Of a stretch of DNA of 9,403 bases, positions 1 through 7,405 are shown one piece after another. Source of the DNA: Gammaproteobacteria bacterium (GTDB lineage: Bacteria > Pseudomonadota > Gammaproteobacteria > Enterobacterales > Psychrobiaceae); the NCBI GenBank assembly GCA_013214885.1, contig JABSRS010000007.1:1-9403 (forward strand), written 5' to 3'. How positions within the stretch are numbered: position 1 is the first letter of the stretch; the number at the start of each line of letters is the position of its first letter. The notes under the pieces are model-generated. The model had not been told where the DNA came from. It saw only the letters and a program-made list of their open reading frames with translations, and made no database searches. A program made the position numbers and the translations under genes.

Positions 1-88
1 TTGCCATTTGGATTGTCTTCCCCTCCGACGGGGCGACTCTGCTGTCTTTCAAGCAGATGGGTTTGCTGGCTTCGCCGGGCAAACATAA
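1..88. other. Compact run of stem-loops, relatively GC-rich, function unknown
   Basis: Three hairpins follow one another closely: 20-33 (CCCC/GGGG arms), 38-57 (TCTGCT/AGCAGA, six pairs, 8-nt loop) and 61-84 (about ten pairs including one G-T wobble and one bulged G, 3-nt loop). A fourth, 91-108, is listed separately as a terminator. The block is clearly richer in G+C than the rest of the window. On the plus strand, frame 2 is open from the left edge to a TAA at 86-88 and would give a 28-residue tail ending GFAGFAGQT, which I cannot assign to a family. It could be the end of a structured RNA, a dispersed repeat, or the 3' end of a plus-strand gene that begins outside the window. The hairpins are seen directly; strand and function are not determined. 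Confidence 0.4.
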
Positions 89-108
89 AAAACCAACTCT
101 CGTTGGTT
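87..108 (-). terminator. Rho-independent terminator, minus strand
   Basis: A perfect 7-bp stem (AACCAAC at 91-97, GTTGGTT at 102-108) closes a 4-nt loop. Read on the minus strand it runs into six T residues (92-87), the standard intrinsic-terminator layout. It lies about 107 nt beyond the stop of the sulfotransferase gene and is the first good terminator for it. On the plus strand the hairpin is followed only by GATTTAAT, so it would work poorly in that direction. Confidence 0.65.
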
Positions 109-214
109 GATTTAATCACAAAATGATACCGCTTAAAATCAAATGCGACGATTATCGCGCCTAAACGACTCAAGGAAAATAATGTCCTGAAATTGAACAT
201 ACCCTCGGTAAAAA

Positions 215-1786
215 TTAGGTAGGTATTCTAGAGGTTAACATCTCTTTTACACTTTCGAGGTAAGCATCGTATTTTTTCCAGTTACCTACAGAGCGGTTAT
301 TAATAGGGTTTCTTACTTGTAACGCACTAGCGGTGGCAACGGGGTAAGAGTTTTGATCAATATTAACGCATTGTTCTTGCCAAGGAAGATTGCAAAACTC
401 AATGAGTTTCTGAGCTTCATTTAAAGGGTCGTTAACTAATTTTTCATAATTAATAAAATAAAAATTATCGGGAAAAAGTGCTAACCACAATGTCGCTAAC
501 TGTTTAAATAATAAGTAATATTCGGTGGTACTTTCTAAGTCATATGAATAGCTGTAATACGATTGGTTAATCGCAAAAAGCTGCCTGAAATTACTAACAA
601 TGGTATCCAATGGATTTCGATCAAGACAAACAATTTTTGCCTTGGGTAAGGCTTGTAAGATAAAGCCGACATAGAGTACATTTAACGGCATTTTATCAAC
701 AAATTTTGCCGTTTTCCCCGTTATTGCTCGCGTACTTTCAATGTAAGATTTACCCAACACTTCAAAATTTATATTTTTTGATGCCGCGACGGTATCAGCA
801 TCAATCACGCGGTTGCTGGTAGTTTTAGCCATTTTTTTAAATAGCAGACCAAAGTGTTGTAATTCTCCAGCACTGGTCACTTCAGAGTGCTGTGAAATAA
901 TTCGCTCAACGAGTGTAGTTCCAGATCTTGGCATACCAACCACGAATATTGGTTCATCAGTTTCAAAACCTTGAGTCTGTGGGCTACCACTGCTTTTAAA
1001 ATGGTTTTCAATACTTTTAAATAGCGCTTTGTCTTCATCAATGCTGTATTTAAATTGTTGCAGCTTAAACTTTTTTGCCGTGTCCAAGTAGTGAAATGCT
1101 TTATCGAATATTTTTAATGATTCGTATTCACGCGCTAGGGCATGGCCAATATATAGTCTGTCGTCTGCTTGCTGCGTTTTTGAAAAAAGTTGCTCAAGTT
1201 GAGGAATATGATTTGAGTCTATCGATATGCCACCTAAACTCGTTAATGCCGCATGTGCTTTGTAATAATTTGGTGCCATTGAAATAGTTTTTTCATAGGC
1301 CTTTTTAGCTCCCTTAAAATCGCCGGTAAATTTTAATGAAGCACCTAAATTAAAGAAGTAGTTTGGATTTCCATCATTAATGGCTACGGCTTTTTTAAAA
1401 AAAATCACCGCCTTATTGTGCAAGCCCATTTGGCTATATGCCACGCCGAGCGTATCAAAGGTTAATGATGATTTGATGGGTAAATTAGTGGCAAGTTCAG
1501 CAAAATTAGCAGCCTGAACATGATCATGATCCAATGCATAGTGCTTGGCAAGTTGTGATAAATACTCGGCATTATTAGGAGCAAGCGTATTGGCTTGTTT
1601 AATTAATTCAATGGCTTTTGTTAAATTATGATGGCTACTGGCAATCATAGCTAACAAAAAATAGGCGTCAGCAAAGTATTTATCTTGCTGTAAAATAGAA
1701 ATTAAATACTGATGAGCTTGTTGATACAAGCCTTTATTTAATGCTTTTTGTGCTTGCTGATGTAAGGCTTTTATTTTGCTAGACAT
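215..1786 (-). CDS. TPR-repeat sulfotransferase (Sulfotransfer_3 type)
   Basis: Predicted cytoplasmic enzyme that transfers a sulfuryl group from PAPS to an unknown acceptor. The first ~175 residues are helical tetratricopeptide repeats (about five, e.g. segments ending in LAP and MAP), a protein-binding platform. The sulfotransferase domain starts near residue 279 with the 5'-phosphosulfate loop FVVGMPRSGTTL (281-292). After it, AGEL places a glutamate (308) where tyrosylprotein sulfotransferases have their catalytic base, an alignment by eye. The 3'-phosphate-binding stretch is LDRNPLDTIVSNF (388-400), and RSVGNWKKY (498-506) is the usual C-terminal substrate/PAPS motif. I chose the ATG at 1786 (523 aa). 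An in-frame GTG at 1816 would add ten residues, but it coincides with the predicted transcription start, and MSSKIKALHQQAQ looks like a natural first TPR helix. Neither start has a strong Shine-Dalgarno. The gene lies downstream of a TonB receptor gene but is separated from it by a terminator and has its own promoter. Confidence 0.9.
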   Translation of the reverse strand: MSSKIKALHQQAQKALNKGLYQQAHQYLISILQQDKYFADAYFLLAMIASSHHNLTKAIELIKQANTLAPNNAEYLSQLAKHYALDHDHVQAANFAELATNLPIKSSLTFDTLGVAYSQMGLHNKAVIFFKKAVAINDGNPNYFFNLGASLKFTGDFKGAKKAYEKTISMAPNYYKAHAALTSLGGISIDSNHIPQLEQLFSKTQQADDRLYIGHALAREYESLKIFDKAFHYLDTAKKFKLQQFKYSIDEDKALFKSIENHFKSSGSPQTQGFETDEPIFVVGMPRSGTTLVERIISQHSEVTSAGELQHFGLLFKKMAKTTSNRVIDADTVAASKNINFEVLGKSYIESTRAITGKTAKFVDKMPLNVLYVGFILQALPKAKIVCLDRNPLDTIVSNFRQLFAINQSYYSYSYDLESTTEYYLLFKQLATLWLALFPDNFYFINYEKLVNDPLNEAQKLIEFCNLPWQEQCVNIDQNSYPVATASALQVRNPINNRSVGNWKKYDAYLESVKEMLTSRIPT

Positions 1787-1821
1787 ATTTATAATTCTAT
1801 TAGTTATTTCAATCACTACTG

Positions 1822-1850
1822 TTTATATACTTTGCCATTGTTCATCACAA
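1822..1850 (-). promoter_or_regulatory. Candidate sigma70 promoter of the TPR-sulfotransferase gene
   Basis: On the minus strand, TTGTGA (1850-1845) is followed after exactly 17 nt by TATAAA (1827-1822). The transcription start would fall near 1815, about 30 nt before the ATG at 1786. This supports independent transcription of the sulfotransferase gene and argues against the upstream GTG at 1816 as the start. Seen by pattern only. Confidence 0.45.
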
Positions 1851-1908
1851 TAGTATCATGTTCAATAATTTTGCTTTGCAAGCAGATGATTGTTAAGCAA
1901 ACGGTTAA

Positions 1909-1954
1909 AAAGGCACGGGATTATTTTAAAAACTTAAAATAATCCCGTGCCTTT
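1909..1954 (-). terminator. Strong intrinsic terminator after the TonB receptor gene
   Basis: Two 21-nt arms (1909-1929 and 1934-1954) are perfectly complementary and flank an AAAC loop. The outer half of the stem is GC-rich (GGCACGGG) and the inner half is A/T. Read on the minus strand, the stem ends in CC followed by five T residues (1911-1907 region), 27 nt after the receptor stop codon. It is also symmetrical enough to act on plus-strand transcripts, although no plus-strand gene in the window leads into it. It separates the receptor transcript from the sulfotransferase gene. Confidence 0.85.
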
Positions 1955-1981
1955 GCTTTCTTCTAACAGAGAAGTAATAAC

Positions 1982-4462
1982 TTACATATCAAACAAATAT
2001 TCAAAACGCACGCCGATTTTACGTGGTGTGATTAGGTAATGACCGTAGTTGCGTTGGATACTTGCATCATTAGCGTTCATCGCAGAAAACTTAGCTAAGC
2101 CAACATCACCTTTGTCACGACGTACTGAACTATAAGCATACTTATCAAACATATTATCAACGTATAAAGTTACCGACCATTCATCTTTAGAGAATCGTGC
2201 CGACATATTGCTTAACGCATAGCCTGGTAAAGCTTCACCATCAGCTCGCAAGCCAACTTTAGAGTAAACGTCACTTTGGTAGGTTAAACCATAGTTTATG
2301 TCTAAACCAGTTTCGCCAAACACTTCAGTTGAATAATTAACACCTAATGAGAACTGCTGCTTAGGAGTACCAGGTAAGCGATCGCCATCTTTACCATCAT
2401 AATAATTTTGCTCAACACCTGCATCAACTTGGTCTTGACTTAACACTTTAAATAAATAAGGTGCGTCACTGATTAATTCGGCATTGGTATAAGCGTAAGT
2501 AGCATAGGCTGTCATACTGTCAGAAATCATGGCTCGAGATGATATCTCGATACCTGAAGACTCCGCTGCACCCGCATTACTAGTAATAGGTTGTTGTCCT
2601 ATTTGTGTGGCACCGGCTATTTGAGCATTGTCCCACTCAACCATAAATACGGCGGCATTAAAATGTAATTGGTTACTAAACCAAGTACTCTTAAAACCTA
2701 GCTCGTAGTTAGTGGTGGTATCAGGTTCATACAATACTTCATATGGTTGTGCACAAACACTCTGTTGCTCTCCTGTATCTGCATCGCATAATCCAATACC
2801 GTTAGAGCCGCCTATTCTAAAACCTTCACTTATGGTCGCATAGCCCATCACATCATCACTAAATTGATAGCTGGCATTAACCTTAAATAGGCTGCCATCA
2901 TCAGCGGCAGAAGTGTCGTCAAAGTCTAACGTAATATCATCAGGGCCCGCACCGCTAAACAAGGTATTATACAATGGAAAATCGATAGCTGAAGATGAGT
3001 TGACTTCATAGTCATAAAAGCGAGCACCAACCATCAAGGTTAATTTATCGGTTGCGCTATAAGTTATCTCGCCAAAAAGAGCGGATTCAGTGACTTTAGT
3101 GTTAGCTACCGAAACATATTCTAATGAATCAGGTCGTAATTGGCTTGTACCCCAGTTATCAAAAGCATATTGATCAAAACCTGGGGTAAATTCACGACTA
3201 TCTCCAATATTTTCAAACTTATTATAATAACCACCAACTATCCATGTTAAAGCCGAGTCGCTCGTTGACACTAAACGAATTTCTTGAGTAAAATTTTCTA
3301 CTTCATCAATTTCACGGGTAAAGGCGGAGAAACCAGGGAACTCTTCATAGCTATAATCTAAACGAATCAATAAATCAGTTTGATCTCGTTGTCCAAGCGC
3401 TTCAAATTCTGAATAACCGGTAGCTGACGTTAATTCAGCAAAACCCAGATCAACGGTCATTTCTAAACTGACTAAGGTGTCTTCTTTTTCTCTTGGCTCT
3501 TGAAAGCGATAACCTGACTCATAGTCTCCCATTACCGTAGATAAAGGGTTGGTATCACTTAAACTGTTGACATGAACGATAGAACGGCCACCAATTTCTT
3601 GTTTTTGATAGAAATAAGACAATGTTGCATCGAAGGTATCATTTGGTTGCCAGCGAATCATCGCTTTTAGCGTAGTTGTTTGCTCGTAATTAGCGCCTTC
3701 AATCTGCTTTAAGTTAGTGTTAACCGCTTCTGCATCAGACCAATCAGGATCAGGTAAAGAAACCCCACTTTCACGAACCACGTAGTTGTAATCAATGTAA
3801 CCAGGTTCATCCAAATAATTAACGGCGAAACGTACAGCTAATTCATCTTCAATCAATGGGGTGTTAAAAACAAAACCTGCTTCACCACCAATATCGTCAC
3901 TTTGGGATAAAGTAAAAATATCACCGTAAAGCGAGCCCGAAGTTTCATCTAACATAGGTTTGTTCGGCAAATAACGGATAGCTCCACCGAGTGTACCAGC
4001 ACCATATAAAGTACCTTGTGGGCCAATTAAAACTTCTACTCGTTCAACATCAATAAGTTTCATATCAACGACAAGAGGAATTTCACCAATATAAGTGGCA
4101 ACCGTGCCTGCATTTGACCCAGGACCAGAAGAGTTGGTATTTAAACCACGCACAATAATAGGAGAGCCTTCACGACCACCTTGGTCGGCAATACTTAAAC
4201 CAGGCACCCAACGAGCGACATCAGACAACTGAGTAATATTTTGGTCTTTCATTACATCACCATCAAGTGCGGTGATGTTTAAAGGAGCTTCTTGTACTGT
4301 AGATGCACGACGAGAGGCCGTGACTTGAATACGCTCAATGCCTTTCACTGCTGATGTGAAAGCCGATTTTTCTGCGTAACTATATGTCGGTATAGCCAAT
4401 GCAGAGCTAAGTGCTAAGCATAAAGCAGACTTTTTTAATACCTGTCGGTTTTTACCTATCAT
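1982..4462 (-). CDS. TonB-dependent outer-membrane receptor
   Basis: Ligand-gated outer-membrane porin that uses TonB/ExbBD energy to import a substrate to the periplasm; the substrate is not readable. The 826-aa product begins with a signal peptide (basic MIGKNRQVLKK, hydrophobic core, likely cleavage after TYSYA, residue 30). A TonB-box-like segment IERIQVTASRR (42-52) precedes the plug domain, which carries RWVPGLSI, IIVRGLN and VERVEVLIGPQGTLYGAG. The C-terminal part is a 22-strand-type barrel with the family motif YATISEGFRIGG (541-552) and the final strand RKIGVRFEYLFDM. Two cysteines (559, 570) in a predicted surface loop could form a disulfide. The start at 4462 is preceded by AGGAAG at a 6-nt spacing. 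An ATG at 4477 would lengthen the reading frame by five residues but lacks a ribosome site. The gene lies 140 bp downstream of the carrier gene with no strong terminator between them, so co-transcription is plausible. Confidence 0.95.
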   Translation of the reverse strand: MIGKNRQVLKKSALCLALSSALAIPTYSYAEKSAFTSAVKGIERIQVTASRRASTVQEAPLNITALDGDVMKDQNITQLSDVARWVPGLSIADQGGREGSPIIVRGLNTNSSGPGSNAGTVATYIGEIPLVVDMKLIDVERVEVLIGPQGTLYGAGTLGGAIRYLPNKPMLDETSGSLYGDIFTLSQSDDIGGEAGFVFNTPLIEDELAVRFAVNYLDEPGYIDYNYVVRESGVSLPDPDWSDAEAVNTNLKQIEGANYEQTTTLKAMIRWQPNDTFDATLSYFYQKQEIGGRSIVHVNSLSDTNPLSTVMGDYESGYRFQEPREKEDTLVSLEMTVDLGFAELTSATGYSEFEALGQRDQTDLLIRLDYSYEEFPGFSAFTREIDEVENFTQEIRLVSTSDSALTWIVGGYYNKFENIGDSREFTPGFDQYAFDNWGTSQLRPDSLEYVSVANTKVTESALFGEITYSATDKLTLMVGARFYDYEVNSSSAIDFPLYNTLFSGAGPDDITLDFDDTSAADDGSLFKVNASYQFSDDVMGYATISEGFRIGGSNGIGLCDADTGEQQSVCAQPYEVLYEPDTTTNYELGFKSTWFSNQLHFNAAVFMVEWDNAQIAGATQIGQQPITSNAGAAESSGIEISSRAMISDSMTAYATYAYTNAELISDAPYLFKVLSQDQVDAGVEQNYYDGKDGDRLPGTPKQQFSLGVNYSTEVFGETGLDINYGLTYQSDVYSKVGLRADGEALPGYALSNMSARFSKDEWSVTLYVDNMFDKYAYSSVRRDKGDVGLAKFSAMNANDASIQRNYGHYLITPRKIGVRFEYLFDM

Positions 4463-4468
4463 GATTAT

Positions 4469-4474
4469 CTTCCT
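4469..4474 (-). promoter_or_regulatory. Shine-Dalgarno site that decides the receptor start
   Basis: AGGAAG (minus strand) lies six nucleotides before the ATG at 4462. It sits inside the longer reading frame that opens at 4477, where it would encode Arg-Lys. Nothing resembling a ribosome site precedes the 4477 ATG, so the shorter form is preferred. Confidence 0.7.
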
Positions 4475-4602
4475 CATTGTAATGAATATGACTTATTGCC
4501 ACTTTTTATATTAATTTGTCGTTGAAATCGTTTTTACTTTTGTCCTCCAAATAAATAGCCCTAAGATCTATTTCAAGGATATTTTTGTTTATCTATTACT
4601 AA

Positions 4603-6015
4603 TTAACTCAAAACAACGCCAACGCTAAGCATGATCATCACCAGTAAAACGATCATAGCTAACAAGGGCATAATAAATCTCAGCCAAGTACTATATGAAA
4701 CGCGACCTAGAGCCAGGCCACCCATGACAATAGCCGAAGTAGGCGTAACTAAATTAGGTAAACCTGATGCTGCTTGGAATGCAGTAACAACCAGCTCTCT
4801 AGGCACGTTTGAAAAATCAGCCAGAGGTGCTAAAACAGGCATAGATAATACTGCTAACCCTGAAGATGAGGGGATCAGCAGTGATAAAAAGGATTCAACC
4901 CAGTATATAGCATTGATAAAAACGATAGGAGAAAGGTCACTTAAAAGGTGTTCAGCATAAAATAAAAAGGTATGAGTAATATTACCGTCATCCATTACCA
5001 CCACTAACCCTCGGGCTAAAGTGATAATGAAGGCAACTCCTAATAATTCTTTTGCGCCATCGATAAAACTAGTGGTGAGTATTTGCTCATTCATTTTGGC
5101 AACCACACCTACCACTAATGTCGCGGCAATAAATAACGCTGAAATTTCGGCCATCCACCAACCACTAAATGAAACACCAATCACCATCGCGATAAATACC
5201 AACAATAAAACGGTTAACACTAACTTTTGCTGCAAAGATAAAGATTGTTCTGTGGCCGTTGTTGAGCGATGCAAGAAATAGTCTTCGTTTGCTAATTTAT
5301 CATTGGCAACCAATGATAAATCGGGATTGTCTTTGATTTTTTTTGCATATTTCATGACATAAACAACACAAAGTAACCAAGCAAGAATCAAGATAACAAC
5401 CCTTAATCCTATGCCATCAGTAAAACTAACTTGCGCTGCATTTGAGGCGATAATAGTAGCAAAAGGATTAACTGTAGAGCCCAAAGCGCCAATTCCTGCT
5501 CCTATCATTACAACAGCAACACCGGTAATGCTGTCATACCCTGCTGCGATCATAACGGGAATAACTAAGGTATAAAAAGGTAATGTTTCTTCAGCCATAC
5601 CAAAAATAGTTCCACCTAAAGCAAAAAAGCCCATCAGTGTTGGTATCATCCAAATCTCTCTGCCTTTAAGTTTTTTAGTAATTTGAGAAATGCCACTTTC
5701 AATCGCTTTAGTTTTATTGACCACACCAAAGAAACCACCAATAATCAGTACAAATAATGCAACGTCGATTGCTCTAGCTTGATTAGTTACTGGATCATAG
5801 AAACCTTTAATAGGCGCTAATAAAATATCCTTTATACCTTGCGGGCTACTTTGTACTTGATGATACGATCCCGCAACAGGTACCGACTTACCCAATAATT
5901 CATTATTGGCCATGTCGTATTGGCCTGCGGGCACTATCCAAGTCAGAGCCGCAATTAATACAATTAATAAAAACAATATTGTATAAACAGAAGGTAGTTT
6001 AATTTCGAGCTTCAT
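4603..6015 (-). CDS. YfcC/DcuC-family inner-membrane carrier
   Basis: Polytopic inner-membrane transporter of 470 residues, the normal size for the YfcC branch of the DcuC family. Characterised or annotated relatives move C4-dicarboxylates, amino acids such as arginine/ornithine, or peptides. The N-terminal segment ITLFLLIVLIAALTWIVPAGQY-like (residues 12-33) is the typical first helix followed by the PAGQY signature. Two re-entrant, substrate-site-like stretches are visible: GAGIGALGSTVNPFATIIA (172-190) and the C-terminal counterpart from PSSSGLAVLSMPVLAPL (382-398) to AASGLPNLVTPTSAIVMGG (415-433). A hydrophilic linker (about 222-262) separates the halves. The start ATG has TAGGT seven bases upstream. 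The gene begins 34 bp after the dehydrogenase gene, so the two are almost certainly one operon. By context it would carry an opine-like substrate or one of its products. Symport or antiport, and the coupling ion, cannot be told. Confidence 0.9.
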   Translation of the reverse strand: MKLEIKLPSVYTILFLLIVLIAALTWIVPAGQYDMANNELLGKSVPVAGSYHQVQSSPQGIKDILLAPIKGFYDPVTNQARAIDVALFVLIIGGFFGVVNKTKAIESGISQITKKLKGREIWMIPTLMGFFALGGTIFGMAEETLPFYTLVIPVMIAAGYDSITGVAVVMIGAGIGALGSTVNPFATIIASNAAQVSFTDGIGLRVVILILAWLLCVVYVMKYAKKIKDNPDLSLVANDKLANEDYFLHRSTTATEQSLSLQQKLVLTVLLLVFIAMVIGVSFSGWWMAEISALFIAATLVVGVVAKMNEQILTTSFIDGAKELLGVAFIITLARGLVVVMDDGNITHTFLFYAEHLLSDLSPIVFINAIYWVESFLSLLIPSSSGLAVLSMPVLAPLADFSNVPRELVVTAFQAASGLPNLVTPTSAIVMGGLALGRVSYSTWLRFIMPLLAMIVLLVMIMLSVGVVLS

Positions 6016-6049
6016 AATTCAAACCTAGGTCATTGACCACTTAGTTAAT

Positions 6050-7180
6050 TTAACTGACAGCCGCGGTGATTTCAGACATTTTCATATTATTCAATCCCAT
6101 TTTCTTAAGGGTTCGCCCACTACTAAAGTAATTAGCTTCATTAAAGGCATTGGTCAAATGTAATACTGATGTTGCAATAGGTGTATCGATATTCATTAAC
6201 TTGGCAAACTCTACACAAGGAACCAGTAAATAAGGAGCGTCTTCAGTAATATAGCGATTCGTTGATGAATTGGGGGCACTGTTTACACTACCGTGAGTTT
6301 TTGAGGTTTTATTTAATTCATAAACACTCTGTGCATCCATATTATATAACTCGTTCATCGCCTGTAATTCTGACTTGAGCGTTAAACCCATGGCCTGTCC
6401 AACGGCCAAACGCTCTTTATCCATTTCAGCACAGGCTTTAGCCGTAGCTGGCGAACAACAGTCAGTATAGTAGTTAAATTTACCAGGAAAATTCTCTAAC
6501 AAGCCAATATTTAATGTGGTCATTAACGGGTGGCCGCCAAAATTGATGTTCTCTAAGCCAGCAGCAATAACGTTGGCGAGTGCCGTTAGCTTTAATGGAA
6601 AAATAGGCTGGAGCAATGTAATAATTTCATCTGTTTTACTGGCCGGCAATGCAGCAATGGGTAAGAAGGACTTCATTCCCAAAATAGCAATCTCTGCGTC
6701 TCCAGTAATGCGCGTTGCCCAAGGAATTGAGATAGCATCAACAAAATTAAGTTTCAGATCTTGGTAACCTAACTCTGTTTTTAATTGATTAAGCGCTAGC
6801 GAACCATAATTACCAGGCATTAACACAATGGTTTGATCATCCGTTAAATAGGGTAACATTTCTTTGAATAATGGCACCTGTGCAAAAGAGGGTACAGGTA
6901 AAATAAGAATATCTGAATAGGTGATAGCTTGTTGAATATCAGTTGTTAGGCAGTCTACAAATTCAAACCCTGAGTAATCTAATGAGACACCATGGTATTG
7001 AGCTAAAGAGGTTATTCCGCCCTTAACCGCAATAGCATGAATTTGTTCATCAAAACCTTCAGATCCATACAAGGCTACCTTGCAGCCTTGTTGAGTAAAA
7101 TGATATGCAGCCGTTAGCCCCGCATTACCAGCGCCAAAAACGGCCACTCTTCTAGTTGCTTTTGTATTATTTATAGTCAC
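6050..7180 (-). CDS. Octopine/nopaline dehydrogenase-family NAD(P) enzyme
   Basis: Cytoplasmic oxidoreductase of the opine dehydrogenase family, which interconverts an N-(carboxyalkyl) amino acid with an amino acid plus a 2-oxo acid using NAD(P)H. The N-terminal Rossmann domain opens with RVAVFGAGNAGLTAAYHF (11-28), including GxGNAG at 16-21. The C-terminal helical domain carries the family stretch ENINFGGHPLMTTLNIG (210-226). His217 corresponds to the catalytic histidine of N-(1-D-carboxylethyl)-L-norvaline dehydrogenase, and Asp314 in NRYITEDAPYLLVP (308-321) to its aspartate partner. The 97-residue spacing fits that pair; this is an alignment from memory. At 376 residues it is of normal length. 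It starts at a GTG with AGG ten bases upstream, and no better start lies before the Rossmann motif. It is the first gene of the presumed operon, just downstream of an OccR/NocR-like regulator. Ketopantoate reductase is a distant alternative, but the helical-domain motifs favour the opine family. The substrate is unknown. Confidence 0.88.
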   Translation of the reverse strand: MTINNTKATRRVAVFGAGNAGLTAAYHFTQQGCKVALYGSEGFDEQIHAIAVKGGITSLAQYHGVSLDYSGFEFVDCLTTDIQQAITYSDILILPVPSFAQVPLFKEMLPYLTDDQTIVLMPGNYGSLALNQLKTELGYQDLKLNFVDAISIPWATRITGDAEIAILGMKSFLPIAALPASKTDEIITLLQPIFPLKLTALANVIAAGLENINFGGHPLMTTLNIGLLENFPGKFNYYTDCCSPATAKACAEMDKERLAVGQAMGLTLKSELQAMNELYNMDAQSVYELNKTSKTHGSVNSAPNSSTNRYITEDAPYLLVPCVEFAKLMNIDTPIATSVLHLTNAFNEANYFSSGRTLKKMGLNNMKMSEITAAVS

Positions 7181-7239
7181 TTTATTTAAACCTATTTAAG
7201 GGATGTTTGCCTTATTGATGATTTAAACTTTAGAGAGAA

Positions 7240-7267
7240 TCTATAAAACTGTCTAATGCTTGTGCAA
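7240..7267 (-). promoter_or_regulatory. Candidate promoter of the dehydrogenase-carrier-receptor operon
   Basis: On the minus strand, TTGCAC (7267-7262) and TATAGA (7245-7240) are 16 nt apart, each matching four of six consensus bases. Transcription would start near 7233, about 53 nt before the GTG at 7180. A modest match is expected for a LysR-activated promoter. Pattern match only. Confidence 0.35.
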
Positions 7268-7294
7268 ACCAAACCTATGTCTAAATGTTATACA

Positions 7295-7315
7295 TGATTT
7301 TCTACTTGGCAATCA
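7295..7315 (-). promoter_or_regulatory. Candidate LysR-type operator (T-N11-A dyad)
   Basis: TGATT (7315-7311) and AATCA (7299-7295) form a perfect 5-bp dyad separated by 11 bases, which is the T-N11-A geometry of LysR-family binding sites. Its centre is about 72 bp upstream of the presumed start, close to the usual recognition-site position of LysR activators. The gene for a LysR protein lies immediately upstream. An AT-rich stretch between the dyad and the -35 could hold the activation site. Short dyads arise by chance in AT-rich DNA, so this stays a candidate. Confidence 0.4.
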
Positions 7316-7405
7316 AATGCCTTAAAAATAATTAGTTAAAAACTCAGTAAGTGATATTAGGAAAAATTTAATGCTTGTTTATTATATATAAGATGGTCAA
7401 CATTG

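Noticed and set aside
1075..1287. Plus-strand open frame opposite the sulfotransferase gene
   Set aside because: It lies fully inside a well-supported domain-bearing gene on the other strand, and its product shows no recognisable domain.
4543..4548. GGAGGA on the minus strand as a ribosome site for a small gene
   Set aside because: No ATG or GTG follows at a workable distance, and a TTG-initiated reading would end after a few codons.
4553..4573. AAATAG/CTATTT hairpin between the carrier and receptor genes as a terminator
   Set aside because: The six pairs are mostly A-T around a 9-nt loop, with no proper T-run after it on the minus strand, so it is too weak to call.
4631..5281. Two plus-strand open frames (4631-4960 and 5021-5281) opposite the carrier gene
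   Set aside because: Both are antisense to a clear YfcC-family protein, and their low-complexity products mirror membrane-helix codons.
6516..6767. Plus-strand open frame opposite the dehydrogenase gene
   Set aside because: It is antisense to conserved opine-dehydrogenase motifs and has no domain of its own.
7341..7405. Terminator after the LysR gene
   Set aside because: The stretch is AT-rich but contains no GC-containing hairpin with a T-run, so read-through from the regulator gene into the operon cannot be excluded.
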